Shown here one piece after another: positions 8,653-17,537 of a stretch of 64,000 nt of DNA. Location: assembly GCF_900100955.1 (NCBI RefSeq), contig NZ_FNCC01000001.1:124001-188000 (forward strand), given 5' to 3'. A program made the position numbers and the translations under genes. The DNA comes from Lentzea fradiae (GTDB lineage Bacteria; Actinomycetota; Actinomycetes; Mycobacteriales; Pseudonocardiaceae). Below the pieces are notes generated by a model. That model did no database searches and was not told the origin of the DNA. It was given only the letters and a program-made list of their open reading frames with translations. How positions within the stretch are numbered: the stretch's first letter is position 1; each line of letters opens with the position of its first letter.

Positions 8653-8679
8653 ATGTGACAGCCTGGAGGGGTGTCACAT
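8653..8679 (+). promoter_or_regulatory. Inverted repeat enclosing the helY ribosome binding site
   Basis: ATGTGACA (8653-8660) and TGTCACAT (8672-8679) are exact reverse complements. They flank an 11-base loop that contains GGAGGGG and the first base of the GTG start. In mRNA this would put the Shine-Dalgarno in the apical loop and the start codon at the stem base. In DNA it could be a protein-binding site. Confidence 0.5.
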
Positions 8680-11409
8680 GCTTCGCGGTCCCCGGCCGAG
8701 GCTTATGCCCACTCCAGGCGCAACGCCCAGCGGCCCAAGCTGACCGACTTCGGCTCCGTCATCTCGTTCGAGCTGGACCCGTTCCAGCGCCAGGCTTGCG
8801 AGGCCCTGGAGGACGGTCACGGAGTGCTCGTCTGCGCGCCCACCGGTGCCGGTAAGACGGTGGTGGGTGAGTTCGCCGTGCACCTCGCCCTCACGGAGGG
8901 CCGGAAGTGCTTCTACACGACGCCGATCAAGGCGCTGAGCAACCAGAAGTTCGCCGACCTCACCGCTCGGTACGGGGCGGAGAGCATCGGGTTGCTCACC
9001 GGGGACACGAGTGTCAACGGGAACGCGCCGGTCGTGGTGATGACGACCGAGGTGCTGCGGAACATGCTGTACTCGGGTTCGTCCACTCTGGACGGACTCG
9101 CGTACGTGGTGATGGACGAGGTGCACTACCTCGCCGACCGGTTCCGCGGGCCGGTGTGGGAGGAGGTCATCCTGCACCTGCCCGAGCACGTCCAAGTGGT
9201 CGGGTTGTCGGCGACGGTCAGCAACGCCGAGGAGTTCGGCGAGTGGCTGGTGGAGGTGCGCGGCGACACGACCGTGGTCGTGGACGAGCACCGGCCTGTG
9301 CCGTTGTGGCAGCACATGATGGTCGGCAACCAGATGCTCGACCTGTTCGAAGGGGACGAGACGCACGCCCGGATCAACGCGCAGGTGTTGCGCAAGACCG
9401 AGGAGCTGACGCGGTACCACGTGCCGTTCAGCCGCGGGCGGCGTGGCGGCAACAGCGGGCGGGCTCCGCGCAACAGCGGGTTCAAGCCGCCGTCGCGGAT
9501 CGACATGATCCAGCGGCTGGACAACGCGAACCTGCTGCCCGCGATCGTGTTCGTGTTCAGCCGTGCCGGGTGTGACGCGGCGGTCGCGCAGACGGCGCGG
9601 GCCGGGCTGCGGCTCAACTCGCCGGAGGAGACCGAGCAGGTCCGGCGGATCATCGACGAGAAGACGCGGGACCTTCCCGAGGCCGATCTGATGGTCCTCG
9701 GGTTCTGGGAGTGGCGGGAGGCGCTGGAGCGGGGCATCGCGTCGCACCACGCCGGGTTGCTGCCCGCGTTCAAGGAGACGGTCGAGGAGCTGTTCGTCCG
9801 GGGGCTGGTCAAGGTCGTGTTCGCGACCGAGACGCTGGCGCTGGGCATCAACATGCCGGCGCGCACGGTCGTGCTGGAGAAGCTCGTCAAGTACAACGGC
9901 GAGGCGCACGTCGACCTCACGCCGGGGGAGTACACGCAGCTCACGGGGCGTGCCGGGCGTCGCGGGATCGACGTGGAGGGGCACGCGGTCGTCGTCTGGC
10001 AGCCCGGGATCGACCCGAAGGCGGTCGGCGGGCTCGCGAGCACGCGCACGTACCCGCTGCGGTCGTCGTTCCGGCCCGGCTACAACATGGCCGTCAACCT
10101 GGTGCACCAGCTCGGGGCGTCGGCGGCGCGCGAGATCCTGGAGCAGTCGTTCGCGCAGTTCCAGGCGGACCGGTCGGTGGTCGGGCTGGCGCGGCGCATC
10201 GAGCGCAACAAGGACGCGCTGGCGGGCTACAGCGAGTCGATGACGTGCCACCTGGGCGACTTCAGCGAGTACGCGTCGCTGCGGCGGCGGATCGCGGACC
10301 GGGAGAAGCAGCTCGCCAAGCAGAACACCAACGCGCGGCGGATCGAGACGGCCAAGTCGCTGGAGAAGCTGCGCAAGGGCGACGTGATCGCGGTGCCGTC
10401 CGGGCGGCGCAGCGGGCTCGCCGTCGTCATCGACCCCGGCCTGGAGCCGCTGGGCGAGGCGCGGCCGCTGGTCGTCACCGAGGACCGCTGGTCGGGCCGG
10501 CTCACGTCGGCGGACTTCCCGGCGCCGGTCGAGGTGCTCGGCCGGGTCCGGCTGCCGCGGCAGGTCGACGTGCGGTCGCCCAAGTCGCGGCGCGACCTCG
10601 CGTCCACGATCCGCAACACCGGCATCACCGTGCCGTCGCGGGGGCGCAAGCAGACGACGGCGGACGACGACCCGGAGCTCGCGACGCTGCGCCGTGCGCT
10701 GCGCTCGCACCCGTGCCACGGCTGTGACCAGCGCGAGGACCACGCGCGCTGGGGCGAGCGCTACCACCGGCTGCTCGCCGAGACCGAGCAGCTGGAGCGC
10801 AAGGTCGCGGCCACGACGCACTCGCTCGCGCGCCAGTTCGACCGCATCCGGGGGCTGCTGCGCGAGCGCGGCTACCTGTCGGAGGCGGACGAGGTGACGC
10901 CCGACGGCAAGCGTCTGACCAGGCTCTACAGCGAGTCGGACCTGCTGGCGGCCGAGTGCCTGCGGCACGGCGTGTGGAAGGGCCTCAAGCCGGAGGAGCT
11001 GGCGGCCGTCGTGTCGTCGCTGGTCTACGAGGCGCGCAGGGACGGCACTGTCGAGGCGCGGCTGCCGCAGGGGCCGGTGGCCGACGCGATGCTCAAGACC
11101 GTGCGGCTGTGGGCGGAGATCGAGGACGACGAGCGCCGCCACCGGCTGGAGCGGATCACCCGCCAGCCCGACGCCGGGTTCGCGTGGCCGGTGTACCGGT
11201 GGGCGCGCGGCGAGTCGCTGGAGAAGGTGCTGAGCGCCGCCGAGGCGGGCGGCAACGAGCTCGGCGCGGGTGACTTCGTGCGCTGGTGCCGGCAGGTGAT
11301 CGACCTTTTGGACCAGATCCGCGACGTGGTCGGCCGAGGCGACGGCGTCGGTTCGGCGGCGGCGAAGGCGGTCGACGCCCTCCGGCGGGGAGTCGTGGCG
11401 ATGATGTGA
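8671..11409 (+). CDS. helY: HelY, Ski2-like DEAD/DEAH-box RNA helicase
   Basis: 912 residues, the size of mycobacterial HelY. Walker A APTGAGKT lies at 56-63 and the DEVH box at 149-152, followed by SATVSNAEEFGEW. Motif VI is GRAGRRG at about 424-430. The central rRNA-processing arch and the C-terminal DSHCT domain contain CHGCDQREDHARWGERY. It is predicted to unwind RNA in processing or decay. GTG 8671 has GGAGG only one to two bases upstream, so the start is not ideal, but no better in-frame start is visible. Confidence 0.93.
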   Translation: MSHASRSPAEAYAHSRRNAQRPKLTDFGSVISFELDPFQRQACEALEDGHGVLVCAPTGAGKTVVGEFAVHLALTEGRKCFYTTPIKALSNQKFADLTARYGAESIGLLTGDTSVNGNAPVVVMTTEVLRNMLYSGSSTLDGLAYVVMDEVHYLADRFRGPVWEEVILHLPEHVQVVGLSATVSNAEEFGEWLVEVRGDTTVVVDEHRPVPLWQHMMVGNQMLDLFEGDETHARINAQVLRKTEELTRYHVPFSRGRRGGNSGRAPRNSGFKPPSRIDMIQRLDNANLLPAIVFVFSRAGCDAAVAQTARAGLRLNSPEETEQVRRIIDEKTRDLPEADLMVLGFWEWREALERGIASHHAGLLPAFKETVEELFVRGLVKVVFATETLALGINMPARTVVLEKLVKYNGEAHVDLTPGEYTQLTGRAGRRGIDVEGHAVVVWQPGIDPKAVGGLASTRTYPLRSSFRPGYNMAVNLVHQLGASAAREILEQSFAQFQADRSVVGLARRIERNKDALAGYSESMTCHLGDFSEYASLRRRIADREKQLAKQNTNARRIETAKSLEKLRKGDVIAVPSGRRSGLAVVIDPGLEPLGEARPLVVTEDRWSGRLTSADFPAPVEVLGRVRLPRQVDVRSPKSRRDLASTIRNTGITVPSRGRKQTTADDDPELATLRRALRSHPCHGCDQREDHARWGERYHRLLAETEQLERKVAATTHSLARQFDRIRGLLRERGYLSEADEVTPDGKRLTRLYSESDLLAAECLRHGVWKGLKPEELAAVVSSLVYEARRDGTVEARLPQGPVADAMLKTVRLWAEIEDDERRHRLERITRQPDAGFAWPVYRWARGESLEKVLSAAEAGGNELGAGDFVRWCRQVIDLLDQIRDVVGRGDGVGSAAAKAVDALRRGVVAMM

Positions 11410-11479
11410 CCCGGAGCGGGCCCCGCAACGTCCCGCGATGAGGCATCGTCTGACGCAGGTTTTGCGAGTCGGAGTGAAA

Positions 11480-11491
11480 GCTGACGTCAGC
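11480..11491. promoter_or_regulatory. GCTGACGTCAGC palindrome upstream of the DUF4333 gene
   Basis: A perfect 12-base palindrome 48 bases upstream of the start at 11539. It lies in the 129-base gap after helY and could be an operator. Nothing else in the gap is recognisable apart from the GGAGG ribosome binding site. Confidence 0.35.
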
Positions 11492-11538
11492 GGTGTGATT
11501 GGATTTCGCCGCAACGTCGTACACACGGAGGTCGACAG

Positions 11539-12222
11539 ATGAGCAGCCCGTACGGACCGTCCGGAGGGAACGATCCGCAGCAGCCCTGGGGCCAGCAGCC
11601 GCAACAGCCGCAGCAGCCCTATGGTGGCGGTTTCCCTCCCGGGACCCCGTCCGGCGGCTTCCCGGCTCAGAACCCCTACGGCCAGCCCCAGCAGGGGCAG
11701 CAGCCGTATCCCGGTTTCGATCCGTCGCAGCAGCAGACGCAGCAGTACGGCGTGCCGGGCCAGCAGCCGCAGTCGAACCCCTACGGCACGCCCGCGCAGG
11801 ACCCGTACGGCCAGCCCCAGCAGCAGTACGGCATGCCGCCGGGCCAGCAGCACAACCCGTACGGCCAGCAGCCGGGCTACGGCCCGCCGCCGCAGCAGAA
11901 GAAGTCCAGCGCGGCCATCTGGGTCGCCGCGGTGGTCGTCGTGCTGCTCGTCGGTGGTGTCCTGTTCACCGGGTTCGTGTCGCCGGCGTTCTTCAAGAAG
12001 AAGATCTTCGACAACACGGCCGTGCAGAACGGCATCGTCCAGATCCTGAAGGACGAGTACAAGATCTCCGACGTCGGCAGCGCGACCTGCAGCGGTGAGA
12101 ACGAGGTCAAGCCCAACACCTCGTTCGAGTGCAAGGTCCAGGTCGGCGGCAAGGACAAGAAGGTCAAGATCGTCGTCAAGACCGAGGACGGCGAGTACGA
12201 GGTCGGCCAGCCCACGGGCTGA
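11539..12222 (+). CDS. DUF4333 membrane protein with Gln/Pro-rich N-terminus
   Basis: 227 residues. Residues 1-120 are a low-complexity cytoplasmic segment of repeated QPYG, NPYG and QQ units. A transmembrane helix spans about 124-148. The extracytoplasmic part (150-227) is a DUF4333 domain with two conserved cysteines (ATCSGEN and FECKV) that probably form a disulfide. It matches the position of Rv2091c downstream of helY in Mycobacterium. The function of the family is unknown. A GGAGG ribosome binding site precedes ATG 11539. Confidence 0.85.
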   Translation: MSSPYGPSGGNDPQQPWGQQPQQPQQPYGGGFPPGTPSGGFPAQNPYGQPQQGQQPYPGFDPSQQQTQQYGVPGQQPQSNPYGTPAQDPYGQPQQQYGMPPGQQHNPYGQQPGYGPPPQQKKSSAAIWVAAVVVVLLVGGVLFTGFVSPAFFKKKIFDNTAVQNGIVQILKDEYKISDVGSATCSGENEVKPNTSFECKVQVGGKDKKVKIVVKTEDGEYEVGQPTG

Positions 12223-12247
12223 GCGACGTCACACCGAAACCGGGGTG

Positions 12248-12281
12248 CGCCCGCGGTCGTGCTGGGACACGATCGCGGGCG
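12248..12281 (+). terminator. Hairpin ending on the Eis-type gene's start codon
   Basis: CGCCCGCGGTCGTG (12248-12261) pairs with CACGATCGCGGGCG (12268-12281) with one G-U wobble and a six-base loop. The right arm includes the first base of the GTG start at 12281 and also the only candidate -10 box, CACGAT (12268-12273). It may terminate the DUF4333 transcript. Readthrough mRNA would hide the start codon, favouring a separate leaderless transcript. Confidence 0.55.
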
Positions 12282-13453
12282 TGACCGAAATCCGCCTTCT
12301 CACCGACGAAGCGCAGTACCGCGCCCACATCACGCTCTTCCGCCGGGCCATGCACTGGGGTCCGCCCTCGGACGAGCAATGGGCCGTCACCCTGCCGTCC
12401 TATGAACCCGACCGCGTCCTGGCCGCGTTCGACGGCGACGAGATGGTGGGCACCACCCAGTCCTACGGCTCCTCGCTCGTGGTTCCCGGTGGCGCTCGCG
12501 TGCCGCACGCCGCTGTCTCGCGCGTGGGTGTTCGTGCCGACTACACGCGCCGTGGCGTTCTCACCGCCCTGATGCGCGCACAACTTTCCTCACTGCCCGA
12601 CCCGGTGGCGACGCTGCGTGCGTCCGAGGGTCGTATCTACGGACGGTTCGGCTACGGCCTGGCGGGACGCGTGCGCATCGTCGAGGTCGACACGCGCCGT
12701 GCCGTGATCCGCGGCGACATGACCGGTCGCGTGCGGATGCTCGACCAGGACACGGCCGACAAGCTGCTGCCCGAGTTGCACGAGGCGATCGGCCTGCGCC
12801 GGCCGGGGCAGATCTCGCGCTGGCCTGGCTGGTGGGCGCGGCAGCGCGACCGCAAGACCGAGGCCGAGAACTCCGTCACTGTCGTCCACAGTGGACCCGA
12901 TGGTGACGACGACGGTTTCGTGACCTACAAGGTCAAGGAGGAGAAGGAGTTCAAGCACCGGCTGTCCGTCGAGGACTTCGAGTGGGCGAACGACGACGCG
13001 TGGCGCGACCTGTGGATCTACCTGACGCGCCTGGACCTGGTCAACCACGTCGAGAACCACGTCGCGCTCGACTCTCCGGTCAGCTGGCTGTTCGAAGATC
13101 CGCGTGTCGTGTACACGAAGGACGTCTTCGACGAGATCTGGCTGCGCCTGGTCGACGTGCCGCGGATGCTGTCCGCACGCACGTACGGCGCCGCCGAGGC
13201 CGTGGTGATCGAGGTCCAGGACGCGTTGCTGCCCGCGAACTCCGGTTGCTACCGGATCTCACCGGAGGGAGCGGAACGCGTCGAGGAGCAGCCGGACCTC
13301 ACGATCCCGGTGGACCTGCTCGCCGCCGTCTACTTCGGTGACGTCACGTTCTCGCAGCTCGCGGCGACCAAGCGGATCACGGGCACCCGCCTGGCCGACG
13401 CCGACGCGCTGTTCGCCGTGCCGGAGAAGCCGATCTGCGGCACGTTCTTCTAG
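12281..13453 (+). CDS. Eis-family GNAT N-acetyltransferase
   Basis: 390 residues. The N-terminal GNAT domain has the acetyl-CoA loop VGVRADYTRRGVL (82-94) and the Eis signature EGRIYGRFGYG (116-126). A second GNAT-like unit and an SCP2-like C-terminal domain follow, ending in CGTFF. In Eis the terminal phenylalanine carboxylate acts in catalysis, so the intact end supports activity. Mycobacterial Eis acetylates aminoglycosides and protein lysines; the substrate here is unknown. No Shine-Dalgarno is visible and the start is probably leaderless. It converges with the next gene, overlapping by four bases. Confidence 0.88.
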   Translation: MTEIRLLTDEAQYRAHITLFRRAMHWGPPSDEQWAVTLPSYEPDRVLAAFDGDEMVGTTQSYGSSLVVPGGARVPHAAVSRVGVRADYTRRGVLTALMRAQLSSLPDPVATLRASEGRIYGRFGYGLAGRVRIVEVDTRRAVIRGDMTGRVRMLDQDTADKLLPELHEAIGLRRPGQISRWPGWWARQRDRKTEAENSVTVVHSGPDGDDDGFVTYKVKEEKEFKHRLSVEDFEWANDDAWRDLWIYLTRLDLVNHVENHVALDSPVSWLFEDPRVVYTKDVFDEIWLRLVDVPRMLSARTYGAAEAVVIEVQDALLPANSGCYRISPEGAERVEEQPDLTIPVDLLAAVYFGDVTFSQLAATKRITGTRLADADALFAVPEKPICGTFF

Positions 13454-14556
13454 GACGGGACGGGGCTTCCCTGTCGGGAGGCCCCCACCCGCCGGGTGAG
13501 GAGCAGCAGTCCGAACGCGGCGCCGGTGGCGAGCACGTAAGCGTTGCCCGCCAACGACTCCAGCGGCGTCCACAGCTGCTCCTCGCCTTCGCCGCGCGGC
13601 ACGAGCGCGAACGTCCATCCCGCGGACAGCGTCATCACGGCCGCCGCGGACCCGAACCGCCGCCGGGCGAGCAGCACCGCGCACAGCGGCACCACCCACA
13701 CCCAGTGGTGCGTCCACGAGATCGGGCTGACGAGCAGTCCCGCGAACGCCGTCACCAGCACCGCCCCGACGGCGTCGCCACGCCGGTGCAGGTCGCGGAC
13801 CAGCCAGGCCGCCACGCCGAGGCACGCCAGGGCCAGCAGCGCGAGCACGACGGGGGAGCCGTCCGTGACGCGGTGGACCAGGCCGCTCAACGACTGGTTG
13901 CCCCACCACGCGTTGCCGCTCGCCTTGTTCGCCCCCAGCATCGTGGACGTCCAGTACCGCACCGCGTCACCGGGCAGCAGCACCAGCCCCGCGACGCCCA
14001 GCCCGGTGAACACGGCCAGCGCCCGCACCGCGTCCCTCGGCCGTCCGGTCAGCAACAGGTGCGCCACGAACACCAGCGGCGTCAGCTTCACCGCCGCCGC
14101 GACGCCGATCAGCACCCCGCCGAACCGCGTCCCGCGCAACGCCAGCACGTCGAGCAGCACCAGCGCCATCAGCACCGCGTTGACCTGACCCAGCCCGATC
14201 GTCCGCCACACCGGTTCCAGGCACAGCAGCAGGGGCAGCGCCCACCACGGCCCGCCGGCGAGCCGCACGGACGTCCGCAGCGCCAGCACCGTCCCGGCCG
14301 CCAGCACGCCCCACGCGAGTTGCGCGGGCACGAGGGCGAGCGGCAGGAACAGCACGGCCGCGATCGGCGGGTAGGTGAACGGCAGGGCGGGGGACCAGTC
14401 CGGGATCGCCGCCAGCGGCTCGTAGAGCGACTGCCCGCGCAGCACCGCCAGCGCACCCGCGCGGTAGACGGCGCTGTCCACCCCGAGGGGCCGGTCCGCG
14501 AGCCAGCAGACGACCGCGAGGACGACGGGAGCGGCGGTCAGCAGCGGTTTGATCAT
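13450..14556 (-). CDS. GT87-family membrane mannosyltransferase (DUF2029)
   Basis: 368 residues with about nine or ten hydrophobic helices. The early loop DSAVYRAGALAVLRGQSLYE and the FTYPPIAAVLFLPLAL motif are typical of the GT87 alpha-1,2-mannosyltransferase family, which includes PimE. These enzymes use polyprenyl-phosphate mannose on the outer side of the membrane to build phosphatidylinositol mannosides or related glycolipids. Which acceptor is used cannot be told. The start is supported by a TAGCGT box seven bases upstream. Confidence 0.82.
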   Translation of the reverse strand: MIKPLLTAAPVVLAVVCWLADRPLGVDSAVYRAGALAVLRGQSLYEPLAAIPDWSPALPFTYPPIAAVLFLPLALVPAQLAWGVLAAGTVLALRTSVRLAGGPWWALPLLLCLEPVWRTIGLGQVNAVLMALVLLDVLALRGTRFGGVLIGVAAAVKLTPLVFVAHLLLTGRPRDAVRALAVFTGLGVAGLVLLPGDAVRYWTSTMLGANKASGNAWWGNQSLSGLVHRVTDGSPVVLALLALACLGVAAWLVRDLHRRGDAVGAVLVTAFAGLLVSPISWTHHWVWVVPLCAVLLARRRFGSAAAVMTLSAGWTFALVPRGEGEEQLWTPLESLAGNAYVLATGAAFGLLLLTRRVGASRQGSPVPS

Positions 14557-14563
14557 CCGCTCG

Positions 14564-14569
14564 ACGCTA
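14564..14569 (-). promoter_or_regulatory. -10 box TAGCGT for the GT87 gene
   Basis: On the minus strand TAGCGT is followed by seven bases and then ATG at 14556, with no Shine-Dalgarno. This fits a leaderless transcript. Confidence 0.45.
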
Positions 14570-14656
14570 GGAACCGCGGCCCGCGAAAGCGTCCCGCCGG
14601 TGTGGTGTCCTGACGTGCCCCGCCGGTACCGGTCGCCGCGGACCCGTACCCCGGTA

Positions 14657-15316
14657 CTACTCGGCCGGCACGACCAGGCCGCACTCGTAGGCGAGCACCA
14701 CGGCTTGAGCGCGGTCGCGGAGGCCGAGCTTGGTCAGCACGCGGCTCACGTGGCTCTTGGCGGTCTGCTCGGCGATGGTCAGCGCCTCCGCGATCTCCGC
14801 GTTGGACAGGCCGCGGGCGACCAGCCGCAGCACCTCCGCCTCGCGCGGGGTGAGGTGGCGCAACGCGGTGCCGTCCGGCTTGCCCGGCGCGCGGTCGGCG
14901 TAGGCCGCGACCAGCCGCCGCGTGATCGACGGGGCGAACAGGGCGTGCCCGGAGGCCACCACCCGCACGGCGTTGATCAGGTCGGACAGCGGCGAGTCCT
15001 TGAGCATGAACCCGCTGGCGCCCGCGCGCAGCGCCCCGTAGACGTGCTCGTCGAGGTCGAACGTCGTCAGCACCAGCACCTTCGGCGGCGCCTCGCCGGA
15101 GCCGGTGATCAGCCGCGTCGCCTCCAGGCCGTCCATCACGGGCATCCGCACGTCCATCAGCACCACGTCCGGCGCGAGGTCGCGGGTCAGCGCCACCGCC
15201 TCGGCCCCGGTGCCCGCCTCGCCGACGACGTCCACGTCGGACTGGCTGTCCAGGGCGACACGGAAGCTCTCCCGGATCATCGCCTGGTCGTCGACCACCA
15301 GCACCCTGATCGTCAC
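14657..15316 (-). CDS. NarL/LuxR-type response regulator
   Basis: 219 residues. The receiver domain has the acidic pair DD at 9-10, the phosphoacceptor Asp55 in LMDVRMP and the switch region TTFDLDE. The LuxR helix-turn-helix is near 152-217 (LTPREAEVLRLVARGLSNAEIA). Its GTG start overlaps the kinase stop (GTGA), so kinase and regulator are made together. The regulon is unknown. Confidence 0.93.
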   Translation of the reverse strand: MTIRVLVVDDQAMIRESFRVALDSQSDVDVVGEAGTGAEAVALTRDLAPDVVLMDVRMPVMDGLEATRLITGSGEAPPKVLVLTTFDLDEHVYGALRAGASGFMLKDSPLSDLINAVRVVASGHALFAPSITRRLVAAYADRAPGKPDGTALRHLTPREAEVLRLVARGLSNAEIAEALTIAEQTAKSHVSRVLTKLGLRDRAQAVVLAYECGLVVPAE

Positions 15317-16461
15317 GCCGTGTCCCCTCCGTTCAGCGGCAGGCGCGCGACCACCGCGAACCCGCCCTCGGGCGTCGGCTCCGCGGTGAGCTCGCCGCCC
15401 AGCACGCGCACCCGTTCCGCCATGCCGACCAGGCCGTGCCGGGGCCGGTCAGGGTCGTTGTCGAGCGCGGGCCGGGTCGCCGCGGCGTTGCGCACCTCGA
15501 CCTCCAGCACGCCGTCGTCCTCGGTGACCGACACGGAGACCGCGCCGCCGGGCGCGTGCCTGCCGCTGTTGCTCAGCGCCTCCTGGACGATCCGGTACGC
15601 CGAGAGCCCCACCCCGGCGGGCACCGGGCCCGCGCCGAGCCGCAGCGCCACGTCCGCGCCGGTCTCGCGGAACCGGGCCACCAGATCCTCCACCCCGGAC
15701 AGGCCGGGCTGCGGCGCGGTCCCGTCCCCGTCGCCGTCGCGCAGCACGACGAGCAGCCGCCGCATCTCGGTGAGCCCGTCGCGGGCCATCCGCCGCAGCA
15801 CCTCCACCTCGTCCAGCACCTCGGGCGCCAGGCCCGGCAGCCGGTACGAGACGGCGTCGGCCCGCAGGACGAGCGCGGACAGGTGGTGACTCACGACGTC
15901 GTGCAGCTCCCGTGCGATGCGCGTGCGCTCGTCCGCCGCGACCAGGCGGATCTGCTCGTCCCGGTGCCGCCGCTGGGCCTCGCGGCGCTGCCGCACGGTG
16001 GTGCCCAGCAGGACCGCTCCGGCAACGAGCAGGCCGGGCAGCGGCGCGTCACCCCAGTCGTCCAGCCGCGGCCACGTCGCCACCCACGTGGCCGCCGCGG
16101 CCGTCACCACCACGACGGTGCGCAGGCGCAACGCGACTTGGTAGAGGAGGTAGCCGGCCGCCGCTGTCAGACCGAGTGTCCACGGCCAGCCCCACTCCAG
16201 CTCGGGGCCGGTGCGCGTGCCGTAGAAGCCGGGCAGGACGAGCAGCAGCACCACGCAGAGGAACCACGAGCCGAGCAGGTTCCGCGCCGACACCAGCACC
16301 ACGACGGCCGTCACGACCCCGCACACCAGGTTCACCGCGTGCCAGCCGTCCGGACGGTGGAAGCCGGTGGGGACGACGGCGAGCAGGAAGCACGCGACCG
16401 CCACGAGGTGCGCCGGCGTGGTGCGGCGGACCACCGCCGAGCGGAGGCCGCGCGAGCCCAC
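15313..16461 (-). CDS. NarL-type sensor histidine kinase
   Basis: 382 residues from the GTG at 16461, five bases after the stop of the upstream exonuclease gene. Longer in-frame starts would overlap that gene. The first 150 residues hold about five to six membrane helices and no obvious extracellular sensor domain, suggesting signal perception in the membrane. The HisKA_3 dimerisation helix has the phosphorylation site His187 in RIARELHDVVSHH. The C-terminal ATPase has the N-box YRIVQEALSNSGRHA and the GLVGMAERV motif. It should phosphorylate the regulator encoded just downstream. Confidence 0.9.
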   Translation of the reverse strand: MGSRGLRSAVVRRTTPAHLVAVACFLLAVVPTGFHRPDGWHAVNLVCGVVTAVVVLVSARNLLGSWFLCVVLLLVLPGFYGTRTGPELEWGWPWTLGLTAAAGYLLYQVALRLRTVVVVTAAAATWVATWPRLDDWGDAPLPGLLVAGAVLLGTTVRQRREAQRRHRDEQIRLVAADERTRIARELHDVVSHHLSALVLRADAVSYRLPGLAPEVLDEVEVLRRMARDGLTEMRRLLVVLRDGDGDGTAPQPGLSGVEDLVARFRETGADVALRLGAGPVPAGVGLSAYRIVQEALSNSGRHAPGGAVSVSVTEDDGVLEVEVRNAAATRPALDNDPDRPRHGLVGMAERVRVLGGELTAEPTPEGGFAVVARLPLNGGDTA

Positions 16462-16466
16462 GGCCG

Positions 16467-17411
16467 TCAGGCCCTGCGCTCCATCGCGTTGACCAGCCGC
16501 GGCACCGAGCTGCCCAGGCCCCACCGCTGCGTCAGCTCGCGCAGCCGCTCCGGGTCGGCGGGCACGCGCGGCACCTCGTCGTCGCGGTCCTTCACGACCG
16601 GGGCGTCCAGGGCCGTGCGCACCACCGTGGGCGCGGCGGCCAGGTACTCCTCGGCCGCGATGAGCGAGTTGCGGGCCTTGGTGGTGAGCTTGCGGTCCAT
16701 CGGGTCCTTGACGGCGGCGAGCACCGCGTCGAGCGAGCCGAACTCGGTGATGAGCTTAGCGGCCGTCTTCTCGCCGATGCCCGCCACGCCCGGCAGGCCG
16801 TCGGACGGGTCGCCGCGCAGCACGGCCATGTCCGCGTAGGCGGAGCCGGCGTTCTCGACGGGCAGCGAGTACTTGGCCGCCAGCTCCTCCGGGCCCAGGA
16901 CCTCGACCTTGTTCCAGCCGCGGCCCACGTACAGGACGTGCACGGGCGTCGGTTCGGACCGCACGACCTGGAACATGTCGCGGTCGCCCGTGACCACCTC
17001 GACGGGTGACTTCTTCTCGTGGTGGGCCAGCGCGCCGATCACGTCGTCGGCCTCGTAGCCCGTCGCCTCGCCGGTGCAGATGCCCGCCGCGTCGAGGACG
17101 TCCAGGATGATCGGGATCTGCGGCGTGAGGGTGTCCGGGACCTCCTCGGAGCCGTCGGCGGCGTCCTCGGCGACGCGGTGCGCCTTGTACGACGGCAGCG
17201 CCTTCACCCGGAACTCGGGGCGCCAGTCGGCGTCGAGGCAGGCGACGAGCCGGCCCGCGCCGCGGTCGGTGATGACGCGCGCGATCGTGTCGACGAACCC
17301 GCGCACGGCGTTGACCGGCGTGCCGTCGGGCGCGGTCATCGAGTCCGGCAGCGCGTAGTACGACCGGAAGTAGAGGCTCGCGGAGTCCAGCAGCACCAGG
17401 GGAGAGCTCAC
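16467..17411 (-). CDS. 5'-3' exonuclease (FEN-like, stand-alone)
   Basis: 314 residues. The conserved acidic residues of 5' nucleases are present: LLDS at the N-terminus, CLDAD (58-62), GYEADD (118-123), TGDRD (141-145) and the DPSDGLPG stretch (201-208). The helix-hairpin-helix GIGEKTAAK (211-219) follows. It is the counterpart of the Rv2090-type exonuclease and resembles the 5' nuclease domain of DNA polymerase I. It should trim 5' flaps or RNA primers in repair and replication. The start at GTG 17411 is supported by TAGCTT eight bases upstream. It is followed closely by the two-component pair. Confidence 0.9.
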   Translation of the reverse strand: MSSPLVLLDSASLYFRSYYALPDSMTAPDGTPVNAVRGFVDTIARVITDRGAGRLVACLDADWRPEFRVKALPSYKAHRVAEDAADGSEEVPDTLTPQIPIILDVLDAAGICTGEATGYEADDVIGALAHHEKKSPVEVVTGDRDMFQVVRSEPTPVHVLYVGRGWNKVEVLGPEELAAKYSLPVENAGSAYADMAVLRGDPSDGLPGVAGIGEKTAAKLITEFGSLDAVLAAVKDPMDRKLTTKARNSLIAAEEYLAAAPTVVRTALDAPVVKDRDDEVPRVPADPERLRELTQRWGLGSSVPRLVNAMERRA

Positions 17412-17419
17412 GGGTGAAC

Positions 17420-17425
17420 AAGCTA
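17420..17425 (-). promoter_or_regulatory. -10 box TAGCTT for the exonuclease gene
   Basis: Minus-strand TAGCTT lies eight bases before the GTG at 17411, with no Shine-Dalgarno. A leaderless start is likely. Confidence 0.4.
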
Positions 17426-17477
17426 CTAGCAAGGTCCGACAATTTCCGGATTGCCCTGGTAGCCGCTTGTCCACCAC

Positions 17478-17509
17478 CCGGTTCGACCCGAGGTCTTCGT
17501 CCGAACCGG
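17478..17509 (-). terminator. Inverted repeat after the SnoaL-like gene
   Basis: CCGGTTCG (17478-17485) and CGAACCGG (17502-17509) form an eight-base stem around a 16-base loop. It lies just past the 3' end of the minus-strand gene at 17538 and may be a weak terminator. The rest of this 126-base gap holds the exonuclease promoter. Confidence 0.4.
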
Positions 17510-17537
17510 ATTGTGCGGGCGAGAACGGGAGCGGCGG

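Noticed and set aside
8653-8679. The TGTGA...TCACA repeat at helY as a CRP-family site
   Set aside because: The half sites are separated by 17 bases rather than the six expected for CRP, and it overlaps the ribosome binding site.
8674-11853. A 1059-codon open frame on the minus strand opposite helY
   Set aside because: It mirrors the helicase gene and has Arg/Pro/His-rich composition typical of antisense frames in high-GC DNA. The plus-strand frame contains all helicase motifs.
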